DNA of 64,000 nucleotides from assembly GCF_014333615.1 (NCBI RefSeq), contig NZ_JACSCY010000003.1:248001-312000 (forward strand), read 5' to 3'. This document shows positions 1 through 8,944 of the stretch, in pieces. The notes beneath the pieces were generated by a model, which saw only the letters and a list, made by a program, of their open reading frames with translations, was not told the DNA's origin and did no database searches. The position numbers and the translations under genes were made by a program. The DNA is from Hymenobacter citatus (GTDB lineage Bacteria; Bacteroidota; Bacteroidia; Cytophagales; Hymenobacteraceae). Every line of letters starts with the position of its first letter. Position 1 is the stretch's first letter.

Positions 1-210
1 GCCGGCCACAAACTCCGGCGCGGCAGCCAGGGCGCGCTCGGTAGCCTCCACAGCCATGGTGTTGGTATTTTCGCCGGGGGCGGCTTTGCGTCGCTCCCGA
101 ATGCCAGTGCGCTCAATGATCCACTCGTCCGACAGCCCGTTGAGTTGAGTGAAATGCTCGTTGGTTACTACTTGCGTCGGTAGATACGTGGCTACCTGAT
201 GAATATACAC
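1..210 (-). CDS. fabH: 3-oxoacyl-ACP synthase III (FabH), N-terminal part, truncated by window edge
   Basis: The first 70 residues are visible, beginning at a GTG (208-210), because no ATG exists in this frame upstream. They read as a KAS III N-terminus: a YIHQVATYLPTQVVTN-type opening strand, then the family signature SDEWIIERTGIRERR, which lies at the dimer and substrate-entry region. FabH condenses acetyl- or branched-chain acyl-CoA with malonyl-ACP to start fatty-acid synthesis in the cytosol. The catalytic Cys, His and Asn lie off the left edge, so activity cannot be judged. The neighbour at 365 is divergent, so no operon is visible here. Related ketoacyl synthases of secondary pathways share this signature and remain possible. 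Confidence 0.8.
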   Translation of the reverse strand, partial: MYIHQVATYLPTQVVTNEHFTQLNGLSDEWIIERTGIRERRKAAPGENTNTMAVEATERALAAAPEFVAG

Positions 211-364
211 GGGAAAGGAACTAGGGGAAGCAAGAAAAAAAGAAGGGGCCACGCATCAGATCAGCACCAGGGCATCGTTTTGCCGAAGCGACCCGTACTT
301 TGCAGGCTCTGCCCCAACAAACGCCACCCCCTAGGCTGAGTTCACGCTTTGCCGTTACAAGATT

Positions 365-934
365 ATGACTTTTCCCGCTTTCCCCCCACGTATTGCCCTA
401 ATTCTATTCATGCTGCTCGTAGGCCTAGCTTCGACAGCACAAGCTCAAAAGTACCGCACGGCAGCCGGCGTGCGCCTGGGTGCCGGCAACTACGGCCTCA
501 CGGTGCAGCAGAAAATCTTCGAAAAAACTACTCTTGAGGGATTGGGTTTGGTAGGCAGCCGCGAGGTGAGCTTAGGGCTGCTGGCCGAGCGCCACTTTGG
601 TATCCTGGGCCCCAGCCTCAACTATTACCTGGGCGCGGGCGGCCACGTGGGCACGCACAAAGACGACGGCGCTTTTGGCGGTATCGATGCCATTGTGGGC
701 CTGGAGTACAAGCTGCCTATCACCCGGCTGGTGCTGTCCGCCGATTTCAAGCCCAGCGTGGAGTTTGGCTCCTCCGACTGGGCGCGTTTTCCCACGGCTA
801 TTTCGGTGCGGTATATTCTGATCAAGGAAAAGAAAACCGGCTTTCTGAACAACGTTTTCGGCGGCGACAACGACCGAAAAAAGAAGAAGAATAAAGAGAA
901 AAGTGGTACCCGCCGCGGCCTGTTCGATTTTTAG
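365..934 (+). CDS. Secreted hypothetical protein, probable outer-membrane barrel
   Basis: A 189-residue protein with a signal peptide (hydrophobic residues 9-26, cleavage after STAQA at about residue 27). The body is rich in alternating Gly/aromatic strands (for example YYLGAGGHVGTH and GIDAIVGLEYKLP), as in small Bacteroidota outer-membrane beta-barrels. The last 25 residues are very basic, with a lysine-rich stretch (DRKKKKNKEKSG), which is unusual for a barrel and probably faces the periplasm. It is divergent from fabH and convergent with the GIN-domain gene, so it is likely monocistronic. I do not recognise a named family and assign no function beyond an envelope location. Confidence 0.6.
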   Translation: MTFPAFPPRIALILFMLLVGLASTAQAQKYRTAAGVRLGAGNYGLTVQQKIFEKTTLEGLGLVGSREVSLGLLAERHFGILGPSLNYYLGAGGHVGTHKDDGAFGGIDAIVGLEYKLPITRLVLSADFKPSVEFGSSDWARFPTAISVRYILIKEKKTGFLNNVFGGDNDRKKKKNKEKSGTRRGLFDF

Positions 935-953
935 AGCGCTAAGCCAAAGAGAA

Positions 954-1080
954 AGGCCGTCATGCTGAGCGCAGCGGAGCAGAGTCGAAGCATCTCGCGT
1001 GCAATGGTAATCCCAATCGCCAGGAAATTACCGGGAGCACGTGAGATGCTTCGACTGCGCTGCGCTCAGCATGACGGCCT
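954..1080. repeat. REPIN-like double hairpin, family A
   Basis: The left arm begins AGGCCGTCATGCTGAGC (954) and the right arm ends GCTCAGCATGACGGCCT (1080). Both include GAAGCATCTC in matching positions, and the spacer is about 35 bases. The element fills the gap between two convergent genes and may also work as a bidirectional terminator, though there is no T-run. The same family is at 16.5, 17.9, 37.8, 47.3, 50.7-51.2 and 52.9 kb. Confidence 0.85.
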
Positions 1081-1098
1081 GTTTGCTTTCCCTACCCT

Positions 1099-1800
1099 CT
1101 AGCTGCGGTGCACGCGGCCGCTTCCGGCTACAGAGCTATTCACCTGCGGATTGCCGCTCACGTACACGCTACCCGAGCCGGCAATGCGGGCGTCGAGCGA
1201 TTTGGAGGCGTGCACGCGGGCGTTGCCCGAGCCCGCAATCCGAACGCCGCAGGTTTCGGCGCGCAGCTTGGCGGCCTGAATGCTACCCGAGCCGCTGATG
1301 CTCACGTTGGTATCGGTGCTGACGCCCGCCACGTTGACGCTGCCGGAGCCGGAAATGGAAATGTCCGTTTTATCAGCTTGCATTTCGGGCAGCTCAATGT
1401 TGCCCGAGCCGCTGATAGACAGCATCAACACATGGCTTTGCACGTCGGTGAGGGCCTTGATGCTACCCGAACCACTCACCGACAATGCGTTGATGTCGGG
1501 CATGGTGATGTAGACGGTTACTTTGCCCTGGTAGTCGCGGCCGCGGAAGTTATTCTCGGGCTTGCGGCGGATGCGCAGGCGCTTGCCTTCTACAATGGTT
1601 TCGAGGCGGGCCAAGTCCTCGGGGCTACCCTCCACTTCTACCTTTTGCGGGCTACCCTGGCGCAAAATCACGTTGGCCGAGCCACCCGATCCGATTTCCG
1701 AAAAAGCGCTTAGCTGCCGCGTTTCGCGGGTATCGGCTAGCACGGGCTGCGTTAGGAAAGCAGCGAATAAGAGCAGGCAAAGAAAGGTCAGCGTTTTCAT
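1099..1800 (-). CDS. GIN-domain (DUF2807) secreted protein
   Basis: A 233-residue protein. The ATG at 1798-1800 is chosen because it starts directly with a signal peptide (MKTLTFLCLLLFAAFLTQPVLA); the upstream extension has no support. After residue 22 comes an ETRQLSAFSEIGSGGSANVIL entry, typical of head GIN domains. A right-handed parallel beta-helix follows, whose turns repeat the word SGSGS/AGSGN at least seven times, roughly every 18-20 residues. These proteins sit in the periplasm or outer membrane of Bacteroidota and are thought to be adhesin-like or stress-related; no enzymatic residues are visible. The gene is convergent with the barrel gene and separated from it by a palindromic element. 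Confidence 0.85.
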   Translation of the reverse strand: MKTLTFLCLLLFAAFLTQPVLADTRETRQLSAFSEIGSGGSANVILRQGSPQKVEVEGSPEDLARLETIVEGKRLRIRRKPENNFRGRDYQGKVTVYITMPDINALSVSGSGSIKALTDVQSHVLMLSISGSGNIELPEMQADKTDISISGSGSVNVAGVSTDTNVSISGSGSIQAAKLRAETCGVRIAGSGNARVHASKSLDARIAGSGSVYVSGNPQVNSSVAGSGRVHRS

Positions 1801-2010
1801 GGGAGTGCGTTTAGTGGTGAGGTATACTGCGGCAGATGCAGCAGCCCACACAAGGGTTGCCTGGAAGTTGAATAGTATTCCGTTAATTACCCATTAAGCA
1901 GCTGATTTGATGACAAAACTGCTCCTACGTTGTGAGCCCGCAGAAGCCGCAGAGGAGTACGCAGAGGGCGCAGAAGCAGGCGTCCTCCTGAATATTGCTT
2001 GTTCCCTACC

Positions 2011-3417
2011 CTAAAACGCCACGTGCGCACGCAGGGCCAGCACGTGCACCGGGCCCCGGTCGCGGTTGTAGGCCGGGTGGAGCACAAACTGGTAGTCGGG
2101 GCTGATGGTGGCGTGCTGGTGCGTGAAGTTGAAGCTGTAGTACGCCTCACCAATGTACTCGGGGCGGTAGTTGAGTTGGCCGTCGCCGATGATGAAGCCG
2201 TAGCCGCCGGCCGCCAGGTAGGCGCGGTGCGGCTGCGAAAGGCCGTTGGCCAGCACGGCCACGCCCAGGCGGTCGTCGGGGCGGTGCCAGCTGGTGCCGG
2301 CACTCACGGCGCCCAGCGAAACCGAGCGGTCGATTTCCGTGAAAGCCCAGGTTTCGCGGCGGCCGTCGTTGTAGCTGGCGCGAGCAAACAGACCTAGGTC
2401 GTTGCTGATGTGCTGCTCGGCGTTTAGGGCCACGCCGGTTTTGGTGCGGCCGGCCTGGCGCGTCTGGGTGATGTCGACATCGGGCTGCTGGATGGCCGTG
2501 CGATAGTCGCCCATACCCGCCACCGTGCGGAAACCCAGCAGGCGCACGGTGCCCACGTGGCCGCGCAGGTTGTAGATATGCGTTAGCTCCAGGGTTTCGG
2601 AGTGCGCCCGGCCGTAATGAAAGTTAAGGGTAGGGCCGTTGGCCTGGGTGGGCGTGAGGGCCGACGACGCCCGGATGGCCAACTCCGGCGTCACGTATTC
2701 CAGCACGCCGCCTATCGTGTAGCCGCGGGTGTTGGCGGGGTAGTCCCAGGCGCCGGCGCTCATCAGGGCCCAGTTGAAAAACTGCGTGCGCGGGTCGTGC
2801 GAGTAGCTGTTCTGGTCGAAGTAGTCGGACAGGCTGAACTTGCCCACGTTTAGGGCCAGGAAGTGGTCGGGCACGGGGCCAGCCACCTGGTTGGGGCCGT
2901 CGTCGTTCACGGTTTGCGAGGTGCCACGTTTGGAGTCGCTCAGCGCCCATACCTGCCGCAGAAACAGCCGCGCCACGTAGAGCTTGGGCGCGGGGTCGCC
3001 GATGCGGAAGGTTTCGCCATTGGTGAAGCCTGCAATGCCGCGCGCCGCACTCAGGCCGCTGCCGCCCGCCAGCTCGGGGTTGAAGTAGACGCTGGCACCC
3101 TTCCACAGTCGGCGGCCAATAAATACAGTGCTGGTGAGCGAGGTTTTGGCCTTCTCGCGCGGTTGCAGGCTATACTCGCCAGTGTAGGGCGCCGCAAAGT
3201 TGGCGTGCCACTGCGTAATCACCGTCTGTTGAAAGTGCAGGCTCCAACCCGAGCGCCTAGTGGAGTCGGGCGCGGGCCGGGCATCGGGACCTATGGGCGG
3301 CGCGGCCGGCACGGTGCTGGTAGCGGGCGTGGTTGACTGGCCGGGCACGGTTTGCGCCCGGCCGACCAGCGGCAAGCTAAACAGTAGCAGGAGCAACAGA
3401 CGCGGGGAGAGACACAT
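2011..3417 (-). CDS. OprB-like carbohydrate porin
   Basis: A 468-residue protein with a clear signal peptide (MCLSPRLLLLLLFSLPLVGRAQ). A Pro/Thr-rich linker (residues 23-55) leads into the body. The body has the order of motifs seen in carbohydrate-selective porins of the OprB type: SLHFQQTVITQWH near the start, FNPELAGGSGLS, then NVGKFSLSDYFDQNSYSHDPRTQFFNWALMS-type segments, and a C-terminal strand ending in Phe (LRAHVAF). Such porins form outer-membrane beta-barrels that let sugars diffuse inward. The gene stands alone on the minus strand. Substrate cannot be read from the sequence. Confidence 0.75.
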   Translation of the reverse strand: MCLSPRLLLLLLFSLPLVGRAQTVPGQSTTPATSTVPAAPPIGPDARPAPDSTRRSGWSLHFQQTVITQWHANFAAPYTGEYSLQPREKAKTSLTSTVFIGRRLWKGASVYFNPELAGGSGLSAARGIAGFTNGETFRIGDPAPKLYVARLFLRQVWALSDSKRGTSQTVNDDGPNQVAGPVPDHFLALNVGKFSLSDYFDQNSYSHDPRTQFFNWALMSAGAWDYPANTRGYTIGGVLEYVTPELAIRASSALTPTQANGPTLNFHYGRAHSETLELTHIYNLRGHVGTVRLLGFRTVAGMGDYRTAIQQPDVDITQTRQAGRTKTGVALNAEQHISNDLGLFARASYNDGRRETWAFTEIDRSVSLGAVSAGTSWHRPDDRLGVAVLANGLSQPHRAYLAAGGYGFIIGDGQLNYRPEYIGEAYYSFNFTHQHATISPDYQFVLHPAYNRDRGPVHVLALRAHVAF

Positions 3418-3546
3418 ACTATACAGACTACAAGTGTAAGAACAGACCGCGAAGCAGCAGAGAATTGGGTGTGGAATGCGTGAATTTTGGGCTTGCTTGG
3501 TGTGCCCTTCGTATCAAGCTTGCGCCATAGCTGTTGGAACCTATGT

Positions 3547-3703
3547 ACTCGCTCGGCTGTGCCGAGTGAGGCCTATGCATGAGGGGCTATGCCCCGAATC
3601 CGTCCGCGCCGCCTGTACGAAACTGATTGAGTGGCACAGACGAAGAAGACACGCGCAGCAAAGCTGCTGAAGCGTAGTCCTCACTCGGCACAGCCGAGCG
3701 AGT
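3547..3703. repeat. Inverted pair of 24-bp hairpins
   Basis: The arms 3547-3570 and 3680-3703 are perfect 24-base reverse complements. Each arm is itself a hairpin (CTCGGC-TGT-GCCGAG). The element lies in the 315-base gap between the porin and the DUF1772-like gene. Nothing else was recognised in that gap. Confidence 0.85.
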
Positions 3704-3732
3704 GCGGAAGATGTACATCACCCCCTACTCTA

Positions 3733-4161
3733 ATGTCCCTCCCTACTCTACTCCTACTCAACTTCACCCTCACAGCCTACCTTACCGGCGTCATCTGGAC
3801 GGTACAACTGGTGGTATACCCAGCCTTTGCGGAGGTGGCGCCGGAGCGGTTTGCGGCGTTTCACCAGCGGCACTCCACGCGCATCAGCTGGGTGGTGCTG
3901 GGGCCGATGGTGGCTGAGCTGGGACTAGCTGCGTGGCTGGCATGGCAGGGGCGCGCTACCCTGGGCGCGGCCGGCTGGGTAGGGCTGGCGCTGGTGGTAG
4001 CCATCTGGGCGGCCACGTTCTTCGTGTCGGTGCCGTTTCATGAGCGGCTGGGGCAGCACGGCTACAACTACGTAGCCATTGATGGGCTCATTCGTACCAA
4101 CTGGCTGCGCACGGTGCTGTGGACCGTGCGGCTGGGGTTATTGGGGTGGCTGCTGGGGTAG
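3733..4161 (+). CDS. Small four-helix integral membrane protein, hypothetical
   Basis: A 142-residue protein. The ATG at 3733 starts at the first hydrophobic helix; the longer in-frame ORF runs into the upstream repeat and is not convincing. Four hydrophobic segments are visible, at about residues 5-25, 48-68, 74-94 and 120-140. A conserved-looking loop reads FHQRHSTRISW, and SVPFHERL precedes the last helix. This resembles DUF1772-type inner-membrane proteins of unknown function. Its UAG stop (4159-4161) lies inside the left arm of the next palindromic element. Confidence 0.6.
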   Translation: MSLPTLLLLNFTLTAYLTGVIWTVQLVVYPAFAEVAPERFAAFHQRHSTRISWVVLGPMVAELGLAAWLAWQGRATLGAAGWVGLALVVAIWAATFFVSVPFHERLGQHGYNYVAIDGLIRTNWLRTVLWTVRLGLLGWLLG

Positions 4162-4261
4162 GGGCGGCTTGCAGCCGCCCGTCGTCTGCGCCGCTTGCTG
4201 CTCATTGTTTCGAAGCAACTCTCACTTTCCCAGGCAACGGGCGGCTGCAAGCCGCTCCTAC
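4158..4261. repeat. REPIN-like double hairpin, family C
   Basis: The left arm starts GTAGGGGCGGCTTGCAGCCG and the right arm ends GCTGCAAGCCGCTCCTAC. Each arm folds as GGGCGGC-TTGCA-GCCGCCC. The first TAG is the stop codon of the preceding gene. Other family C copies have different but still paired stems around the same TTGCA loop. Confidence 0.85.
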
Positions 4262-4307
4262 AAAATTCGCCCTGTTTCCCTACCTTCCGCTGCCTAACTC
4301 GCCCGCT

Positions 4308-6752
4308 ATGGTTTTCCGCTGGATCAAGTTTGCTGTTGCTTTCGTCCTCACTATCACCCTCACCTGGGTGCTGCACACCAGCCACGGCACGGTGCCGCCG
4401 TTTGGCAAGTTTCTGAGCCCCTACCAGGGTTTCTGGCGCGACGGCGAAACGGCTGCCGACTTTCCTAAGCGGCAGGAGCTGGCCCTACCCGCCCTGCAAC
4501 AGCCTGTGCAGGTGCGCTTCGACGACCAGCGCGTGGCCCATGTGTTTGCTCAAAACGACCACGATCTGTACTACACCCAGGGCTACCTTACGGCCCGCGA
4601 CCGGCTCTGGCAGATGGACTTTATGACCCACGTGGCAGCCGGGCGGCTAGCGGAGATTGTGGGGCCGGAGCGCCTGGAGATGGACCGCTTTTTCCGGCGC
4701 ATGGGCATGGTCTACGGCGCCCAACACTCCCTCGACTCGATGCTGGTGGACCCGCGCACCCGGCTGGCCCTTACGGCCTACTCCGACGGCGTGAATGCCT
4801 ACATCAACTCCCTCAATCCCAAAGACTACCCCTTCGAGTACAAGCTCCTGAACTACGCCCCCGAGCCGTGGGAGCCGCTGAAAAGCGCCCTGCTGCTCAA
4901 GCTGATGGCTTTCGACCTGAGCGGCCGCTCCGACGATTTGCGCCTGAGCAATGCGCTGGGCAAGTACGGGCCGGAGGTGGTGAAGGACCTGTTTCCGGAC
5001 TACCCGCGGCTGGAAGACCCGATTGTGCCGGTGGGCTCGCCCCGCAGCTTCACGCCGGTACCGGTGCCGCCTACCCCGGCGGGGTTCGAGGCGGCTATGT
5101 CGGGGAAGGTGCCGCAGCACGAGCCGGCACCGGATTTGGGCTCCAACAACTTTGCGGTGGGCGCGGGCAAGTCGGCCACGGGCTACCCCATTCTGGCCAA
5201 CGACCCGCACTTGCAGCTGAACCTGCCCAGCATTTGGTACCAGATGCAGCTCTCGGCGCCGGGCGTGAACGTGTACGGCGTGTCGATTCCGGGGGCGCCT
5301 ACCCTGATTATCGGCTTCAACCAGGACGTGGCCTGGGGCGTGACCAACACCGGCGCCGACGTGATGGACTGGTACCAGATCAAGTTCAGAGACGCCACCA
5401 AACGCGAGTACCTATACGCCGGGCGCTGGCTGCCGGTGCGGCGCGTGGTGGAGCGCATCAAGATAAAAGGCCAGCCCGACCGCCTCGACACGGTGCTCTA
5501 CACGCGCCACGGCCCCATTGTGTACGACCACGACGAGAAGCCCTTCTCGCCCCAAACGCCCGTGCACCACGCCCTGCGCTGGACCGCCCACGACGGCGCC
5601 AACGAGGTGCTGACGTTCTACCTGCTCAACCGCGCCCACGCCTACCCCGACTACCTGGCGGCCCTCACGCACTACGGCTCGCCGGCCCAAAACTTCATCT
5701 TCGCCAGCAACCAAAAGGACATTGCCATCCGGCCCAACGGCCGTTTTCCGCTAAAGTGGAACGACCAAGGCAAGTTTATTCTGGACGGCACCGACTCGGC
5801 CTACGACTGGCACGGCTGGATTCCGGCCCAGCAAAACCCGTTGTCCGTCAACCCGAAGCGCGGGTTTGTGTCGTCGGCCAACCAGACGCCGGTGGGGCCG
5901 GAGTACCCGTATTACCTGGGGTGGCAGTTTTCGCTCTGGGACCGGGGGCACCGCATCAACGAGCGCCTGGCCCGCATGCGCCAGGCCACGCCCGACAGCC
6001 TGCGCCTGTTGCAGCTCGATAATTTTGGTATCAATGCCCAGCTGATGCTGCCGCGGCTGCTGGCCCTGGTAGCGCCTACCCAGCTAAAGCCCGCGGAGCA
6101 ACGCGTGTACCAGGAGCTGCAACGCTGGCGCTACAACTACGACCCTGACGAGCTGGGCCCGAGCATCTACGAGCTGTGGTACAATCAGCTGATTAAGCGC
6201 ATTTGGGAAGATGATTTCGGCAAGCAAACCGGCCTGGAAATGCGCTATCCCAACCGCGACCGGACCAACACGCTCATCCTGCAACAGCCCAACTCGCCGT
6301 GGATCGACGACAAGCTGACACCCGAGAAGGAGACCCTACCCGACCTCGTGCTGCAATCCTTCCGCTGGGCTACCGACTCGCTCACGCGAAAGTTTGGCCC
6401 CCTGAACGACGACTGGCACTGGGCCAACCAAAAGAGCGCCGACATCCTGCACCTGGCCCAGCTACCCGGCTTCGGCCACCTGGATCTGAACGTGGGCGGT
6501 GGCGTGGGCATCGTGAATGCCATTACCGAGCGCAACGGCCCCTCCTGGCGCATGGTGGTGGCGCTGGGGCCGCAGCCCAAGGCCTACGGCCTGTTTCCGG
6601 GCGGGCAAAGCGGCAACCCTGGCTCGCGCTACTACGACAACATGATTGACCCGTGGGTGCAGGGCAAGCTACCGGAACTGGTATTTCTGCAAAAACCCAA
6701 CGAACGCAACGAACGCATCCGCGCCGCCTGGAAACTGGTAGGCGGGAAGTGA
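4308..6752 (+). CDS. Penicillin acylase family (peptidase S45, Ntn-hydrolase) amidohydrolase
   Basis: An 814-residue protein. The ATG at 4308 precedes a membrane anchor or signal (residues 3-20). The alpha-subunit region holds the HVFAQNDHDLYYTQGYLTARDRLWQMD block typical of S45 enzymes. The autocatalytic junction is DLG|SNNFAVG, making Ser279 the new N-terminal nucleophile of the beta subunit. Downstream are ANDPHL and SIPGAPTLIIGFNQDVAWGVTN, which shape the oxyanion hole and acyl pocket, and a C-terminal GQSGNPGSRYYDN motif. Members hydrolyse amides such as penicillins, acyl-homoserine lactones or N-acyl amino acids; the sequence does not show which. Full length for the family; exported or periplasmic. 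It stands alone, flanked by palindromic elements on both sides. Confidence 0.9.
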   Translation: MVFRWIKFAVAFVLTITLTWVLHTSHGTVPPFGKFLSPYQGFWRDGETAADFPKRQELALPALQQPVQVRFDDQRVAHVFAQNDHDLYYTQGYLTARDRLWQMDFMTHVAAGRLAEIVGPERLEMDRFFRRMGMVYGAQHSLDSMLVDPRTRLALTAYSDGVNAYINSLNPKDYPFEYKLLNYAPEPWEPLKSALLLKLMAFDLSGRSDDLRLSNALGKYGPEVVKDLFPDYPRLEDPIVPVGSPRSFTPVPVPPTPAGFEAAMSGKVPQHEPAPDLGSNNFAVGAGKSATGYPILANDPHLQLNLPSIWYQMQLSAPGVNVYGVSIPGAPTLIIGFNQDVAWGVTNTGADVMDWYQIKFRDATKREYLYAGRWLPVRRVVERIKIKGQPDRLDTVLYTRHGPIVYDHDEKPFSPQTPVHHALRWTAHDGANEVLTFYLLNRAHAYPDYLAALTHYGSPAQNFIFASNQKDIAIRPNGRFPLKWNDQGKFILDGTDSAYDWHGWIPAQQNPLSVNPKRGFVSSANQTPVGPEYPYYLGWQFSLWDRGHRINERLARMRQATPDSLRLLQLDNFGINAQLMLPRLLALVAPTQLKPAEQRVYQELQRWRYNYDPDELGPSIYELWYNQLIKRIWEDDFGKQTGLEMRYPNRDRTNTLILQQPNSPWIDDKLTPEKETLPDLVLQSFRWATDSLTRKFGPLNDDWHWANQKSADILHLAQLPGFGHLDLNVGGGVGIVNAITERNGPSWRMVVALGPQPKAYGLFPGGQSGNPGSRYYDNMIDPWVQGKLPELVFLQKPNERNERIRAAWKLVGGK

Positions 6753-6787
6753 GTTTCTGGTTTCTGGTTTTTAATTGTCAGGGCGTT

Positions 6788-6949
6788 CGGGGCCGCGTAG
6801 CGGCCGGAGGTTTGTAGAACATGCCGCCATCAGGACAAAGCGCCGCGTAGCGGTGCAAGAAACCGCCCGACCACTCTTGCACCGCTACGCGGCGCTGGCC
6901 GCTACCGATACACTACGTACTACAAACCTCCGGCCGCTACGCGGCCCCG
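6788..6949. repeat. Nested double hairpin, GCCGCGTAGCGGC family
   Basis: The outer arms 6788-6817 and 6920-6949 are perfect 30-base reverse complements built on GGCCGC-GTA-GCGGCC. A second, inner pair (about 6840-6859 and 6875-6895) is built on CCGC-GTA-GCGG. The result is one paired-hairpin element lying within the spacer of another. Confidence 0.85.
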
Positions 6950-7018
6950 GACATGCTGACAACTAACAACTTAACAACTGATAACTAACAACCTGACAAC
7001 TCCTAAGCAACTCAACCC

Positions 7019-7396
7019 ATGCTGCTCTTTCTTCTGATTCTGATTGCCGCCGCTGTGGCGCAGGTTTTCCTACCCTGGTGGTGCATTGTGCCGGTGGCCT
7101 TTTTATTGGCGCTGTGGGTAGGGCGCACGGGCGGCAAGGCCTTTCTGGCCGGTTTTTTTGGGGTAGGGCTGGGCTGGCTGGTGCTGGCTATCTGGTTGAA
7201 TGGGCAGAACAACAGCGTGTTGGCGCATCGCGTGGCCGAGCTGCTCCCCCTCAGCGGCAGCATTGCGCTGCTCCTGCTCGTGACGATGGTAGTGGGCGGA
7301 GTGGTAGGCGGGCTGGCCGCGCTTTCCGGCTGCTGGCTGCGGCAGGCGGTCTGGCGGCCTACGCTGGCTCCAGAACCCGTTACTGGCACGCAGTAG
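7019..7396 (+). CDS. Small integral membrane protein, hypothetical
   Basis: A 125-residue protein with four likely membrane helices, at about residues 2-18, 22-34, 43-62 and 79-105. Short polar loops separate them and a soluble C-terminal tail (RPTLAPEPVTGTQ) follows. The WVGRTGGKAFLAGFFGVGLGWLVLA segment is glycine-rich, as in closely packed helix pairs, and is typical of Bacteroidota-specific small membrane proteins of unknown role. A T9SS cargo gene follows 52 bases downstream on the same strand, so the two may be co-transcribed. No functional family was recognised. Confidence 0.6.
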   Translation: MLLFLLILIAAAVAQVFLPWWCIVPVAFLLALWVGRTGGKAFLAGFFGVGLGWLVLAIWLNGQNNSVLAHRVAELLPLSGSIALLLLVTMVVGGVVGGLAALSGCWLRQAVWRPTLAPEPVTGTQ

Positions 7397-7448
7397 CCAT
7401 TGCTATTCAGTAACTTACCTCACCTACTACCACCTCACTCCTTTCCGT

Positions 7449-8687
7449 ATGAAACGGCAACCGACCGCACTGCTTCTGTTTCTTACGGTTTGCCTGGGCT
7501 ACCGCGCCGCCGCACAAACCGGCTGCACCGATGCGCGGGCCACCAACTACGCTCCTACGGCTACCACCAATGATGGCTCCTGCCGCTACCCTGCCACGAG
7601 CGTAGCCCTACCCCTTCGGGCAACCCTCCCCGCGGAGGTGAACGAAACCTCTGGCCTGACTTACACCAACCAGCAGCTGTGGACGCTCAACGACAGCGGC
7701 AACGAGCCCGTGCTCTACCGCCTCGATGCGGCTACCGGCGCCGTGCAGCAGCGCGTGCGCATCAGCAATTTTGCGAATGTGGATTGGGAAGACCTGACCG
7801 ACGACGACCACTACCTCTACATTGGCGACTTTGGCAACAACGCCGGCAACCGGCGCGATTTGCGCGTGCTGCGCGTCCCAAAATCGGCCATCGGCACGGC
7901 GCCTGAAGTGGCGGTGGCGGCCGAGGCCATAACGTTTTCCTACCCCCAGCAAACCGATTTTCAACCCGCCGTCAATCAGCATAATTTCGACGCAGAGGCC
8001 TTTTTCTACGCCCACGACTCGCTGCATATTTTCACGAAAAACTGGGCCAACCAACAGACCAGCTACTATACCGTACCGGCCACGCCGGGCACCTACGCGG
8101 CCCGGTACCGGGGCACCTTCAACACCAGCGGCCTCGTGACCGGGGCCGCGCTCAACGCCGCGGGCACGGAGGCCGCCTTGCTGGGCTACACCACCACGGG
8201 CGCCGCGTTTGTATGGCTGCTGTTTGATTTTCCGGCGGGCCAGGTGCTGCGCGGCAACAAGCGCCGCCTGGAGCTACCCTCGGCGCTGGCGGTAGGGCAG
8301 GTAGAAGGACTCACATTCACGGACCGCTACACCGCGTTGGTTTCCAATGAGCGATTCCTTACGTTGCCGCCCCGCCTGTATACCCTGGCGCTGGGCGAGT
8401 GGCTGGCCCCAGTGGCTACCACCGGCAACTCATCAGCCGGAGCCGCCCGCTTTGCCCTGTACCCCAACCCGACGCGCCACGTACTGCGCGTGCAAACCCT
8501 GGCCCCCACCGGCGAGGACAGCCAACTCACGCTGCACGACGCCAGTGGCCGCCTCGTGTTGACCACGCAGCTGCACGCCCGCAATCAATCCCACGAGCTA
8601 AACCTCGCGCACCTGACGCCCGGTCTGTACATTGCCCGCATCACCTCTGCGCACGCTACGTACGCGCAAACGGTGCTGGTGGAGTAG
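7449..8687 (+). CDS. T9SS-sorted secreted protein with predicted beta-propeller
   Basis: A 412-residue protein with a signal peptide (residues 1-22, ending AAAQ). Next comes the cysteine motif GCTDARATNYAPTATTNDGSC, found in many secreted Bacteroidota proteins. The middle part (about 60-310) repeats blades such as LWTLNDSGNEPVLYRLD and YLYIGDFGNNAGNRRDL, suggesting a beta-propeller. The last 75 residues (FALYPNPTRHVLRV to TYAQTVLVE) are a classic type A C-terminal sorting domain, so the protein is probably carried across the outer membrane by the type IX secretion system and attached to the cell surface. Its binding partner or enzymatic role cannot be read. Confidence 0.85.
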   Translation: MKRQPTALLLFLTVCLGYRAAAQTGCTDARATNYAPTATTNDGSCRYPATSVALPLRATLPAEVNETSGLTYTNQQLWTLNDSGNEPVLYRLDAATGAVQQRVRISNFANVDWEDLTDDDHYLYIGDFGNNAGNRRDLRVLRVPKSAIGTAPEVAVAAEAITFSYPQQTDFQPAVNQHNFDAEAFFYAHDSLHIFTKNWANQQTSYYTVPATPGTYAARYRGTFNTSGLVTGAALNAAGTEAALLGYTTTGAAFVWLLFDFPAGQVLRGNKRRLELPSALAVGQVEGLTFTDRYTALVSNERFLTLPPRLYTLALGEWLAPVATTGNSSAGAARFALYPNPTRHVLRVQTLAPTGEDSQLTLHDASGRLVLTTQLHARNQSHELNLAHLTPGLYIARITSAHATYAQTVLVE

Positions 8688-8712
8688 ATACTGTTTAAGG
8701 TCGCTAGAACGG

Positions 8713-8796
8713 TGTAGAGACGCATACTTGCGTCTCGTCGTTGAACGATTTCGTGCACACGGCGCGGACGATGAGACGCAAGTATGCGTCTCTACA
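8713..8796. repeat. REPIN-like double hairpin, family B
   Basis: Inverted arms 8713-8736 and 8773-8796, each folding as GAGACGCA-TACT-TGCGTCTC. The spacer contains CGTCGTTGAACGA. Other family B copies are at 27.7-27.9, 39.1 and 46.0-46.1 kb. Confidence 0.85.
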
Positions 8797-8874
8797 TCGC
8801 TTCGATTACCTTTTTAACTAACTCAAATAGCCACTAACAATTCGAGTACAGCTACCTATTTCCCCTTATTGTGC

Positions 8875-8921
8875 TCAAAAAAGAAAACGTCACCCTGACC
8901 ACTGGCCAAGGTGACGTTTCA
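8875..8921 (-). terminator. Rho-independent terminator of the lipase-like gene
   Basis: The stem AAACGTCACC/GGTGACGTTT (8885-8919) is followed, on the minus strand, by a T-rich run (complement of 8875-8884). It is placed just downstream of the minus-strand gene ending at 8945. Confidence 0.75.
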
Positions 8922-8944
8922 GTTATAATCAATTACATCACGCG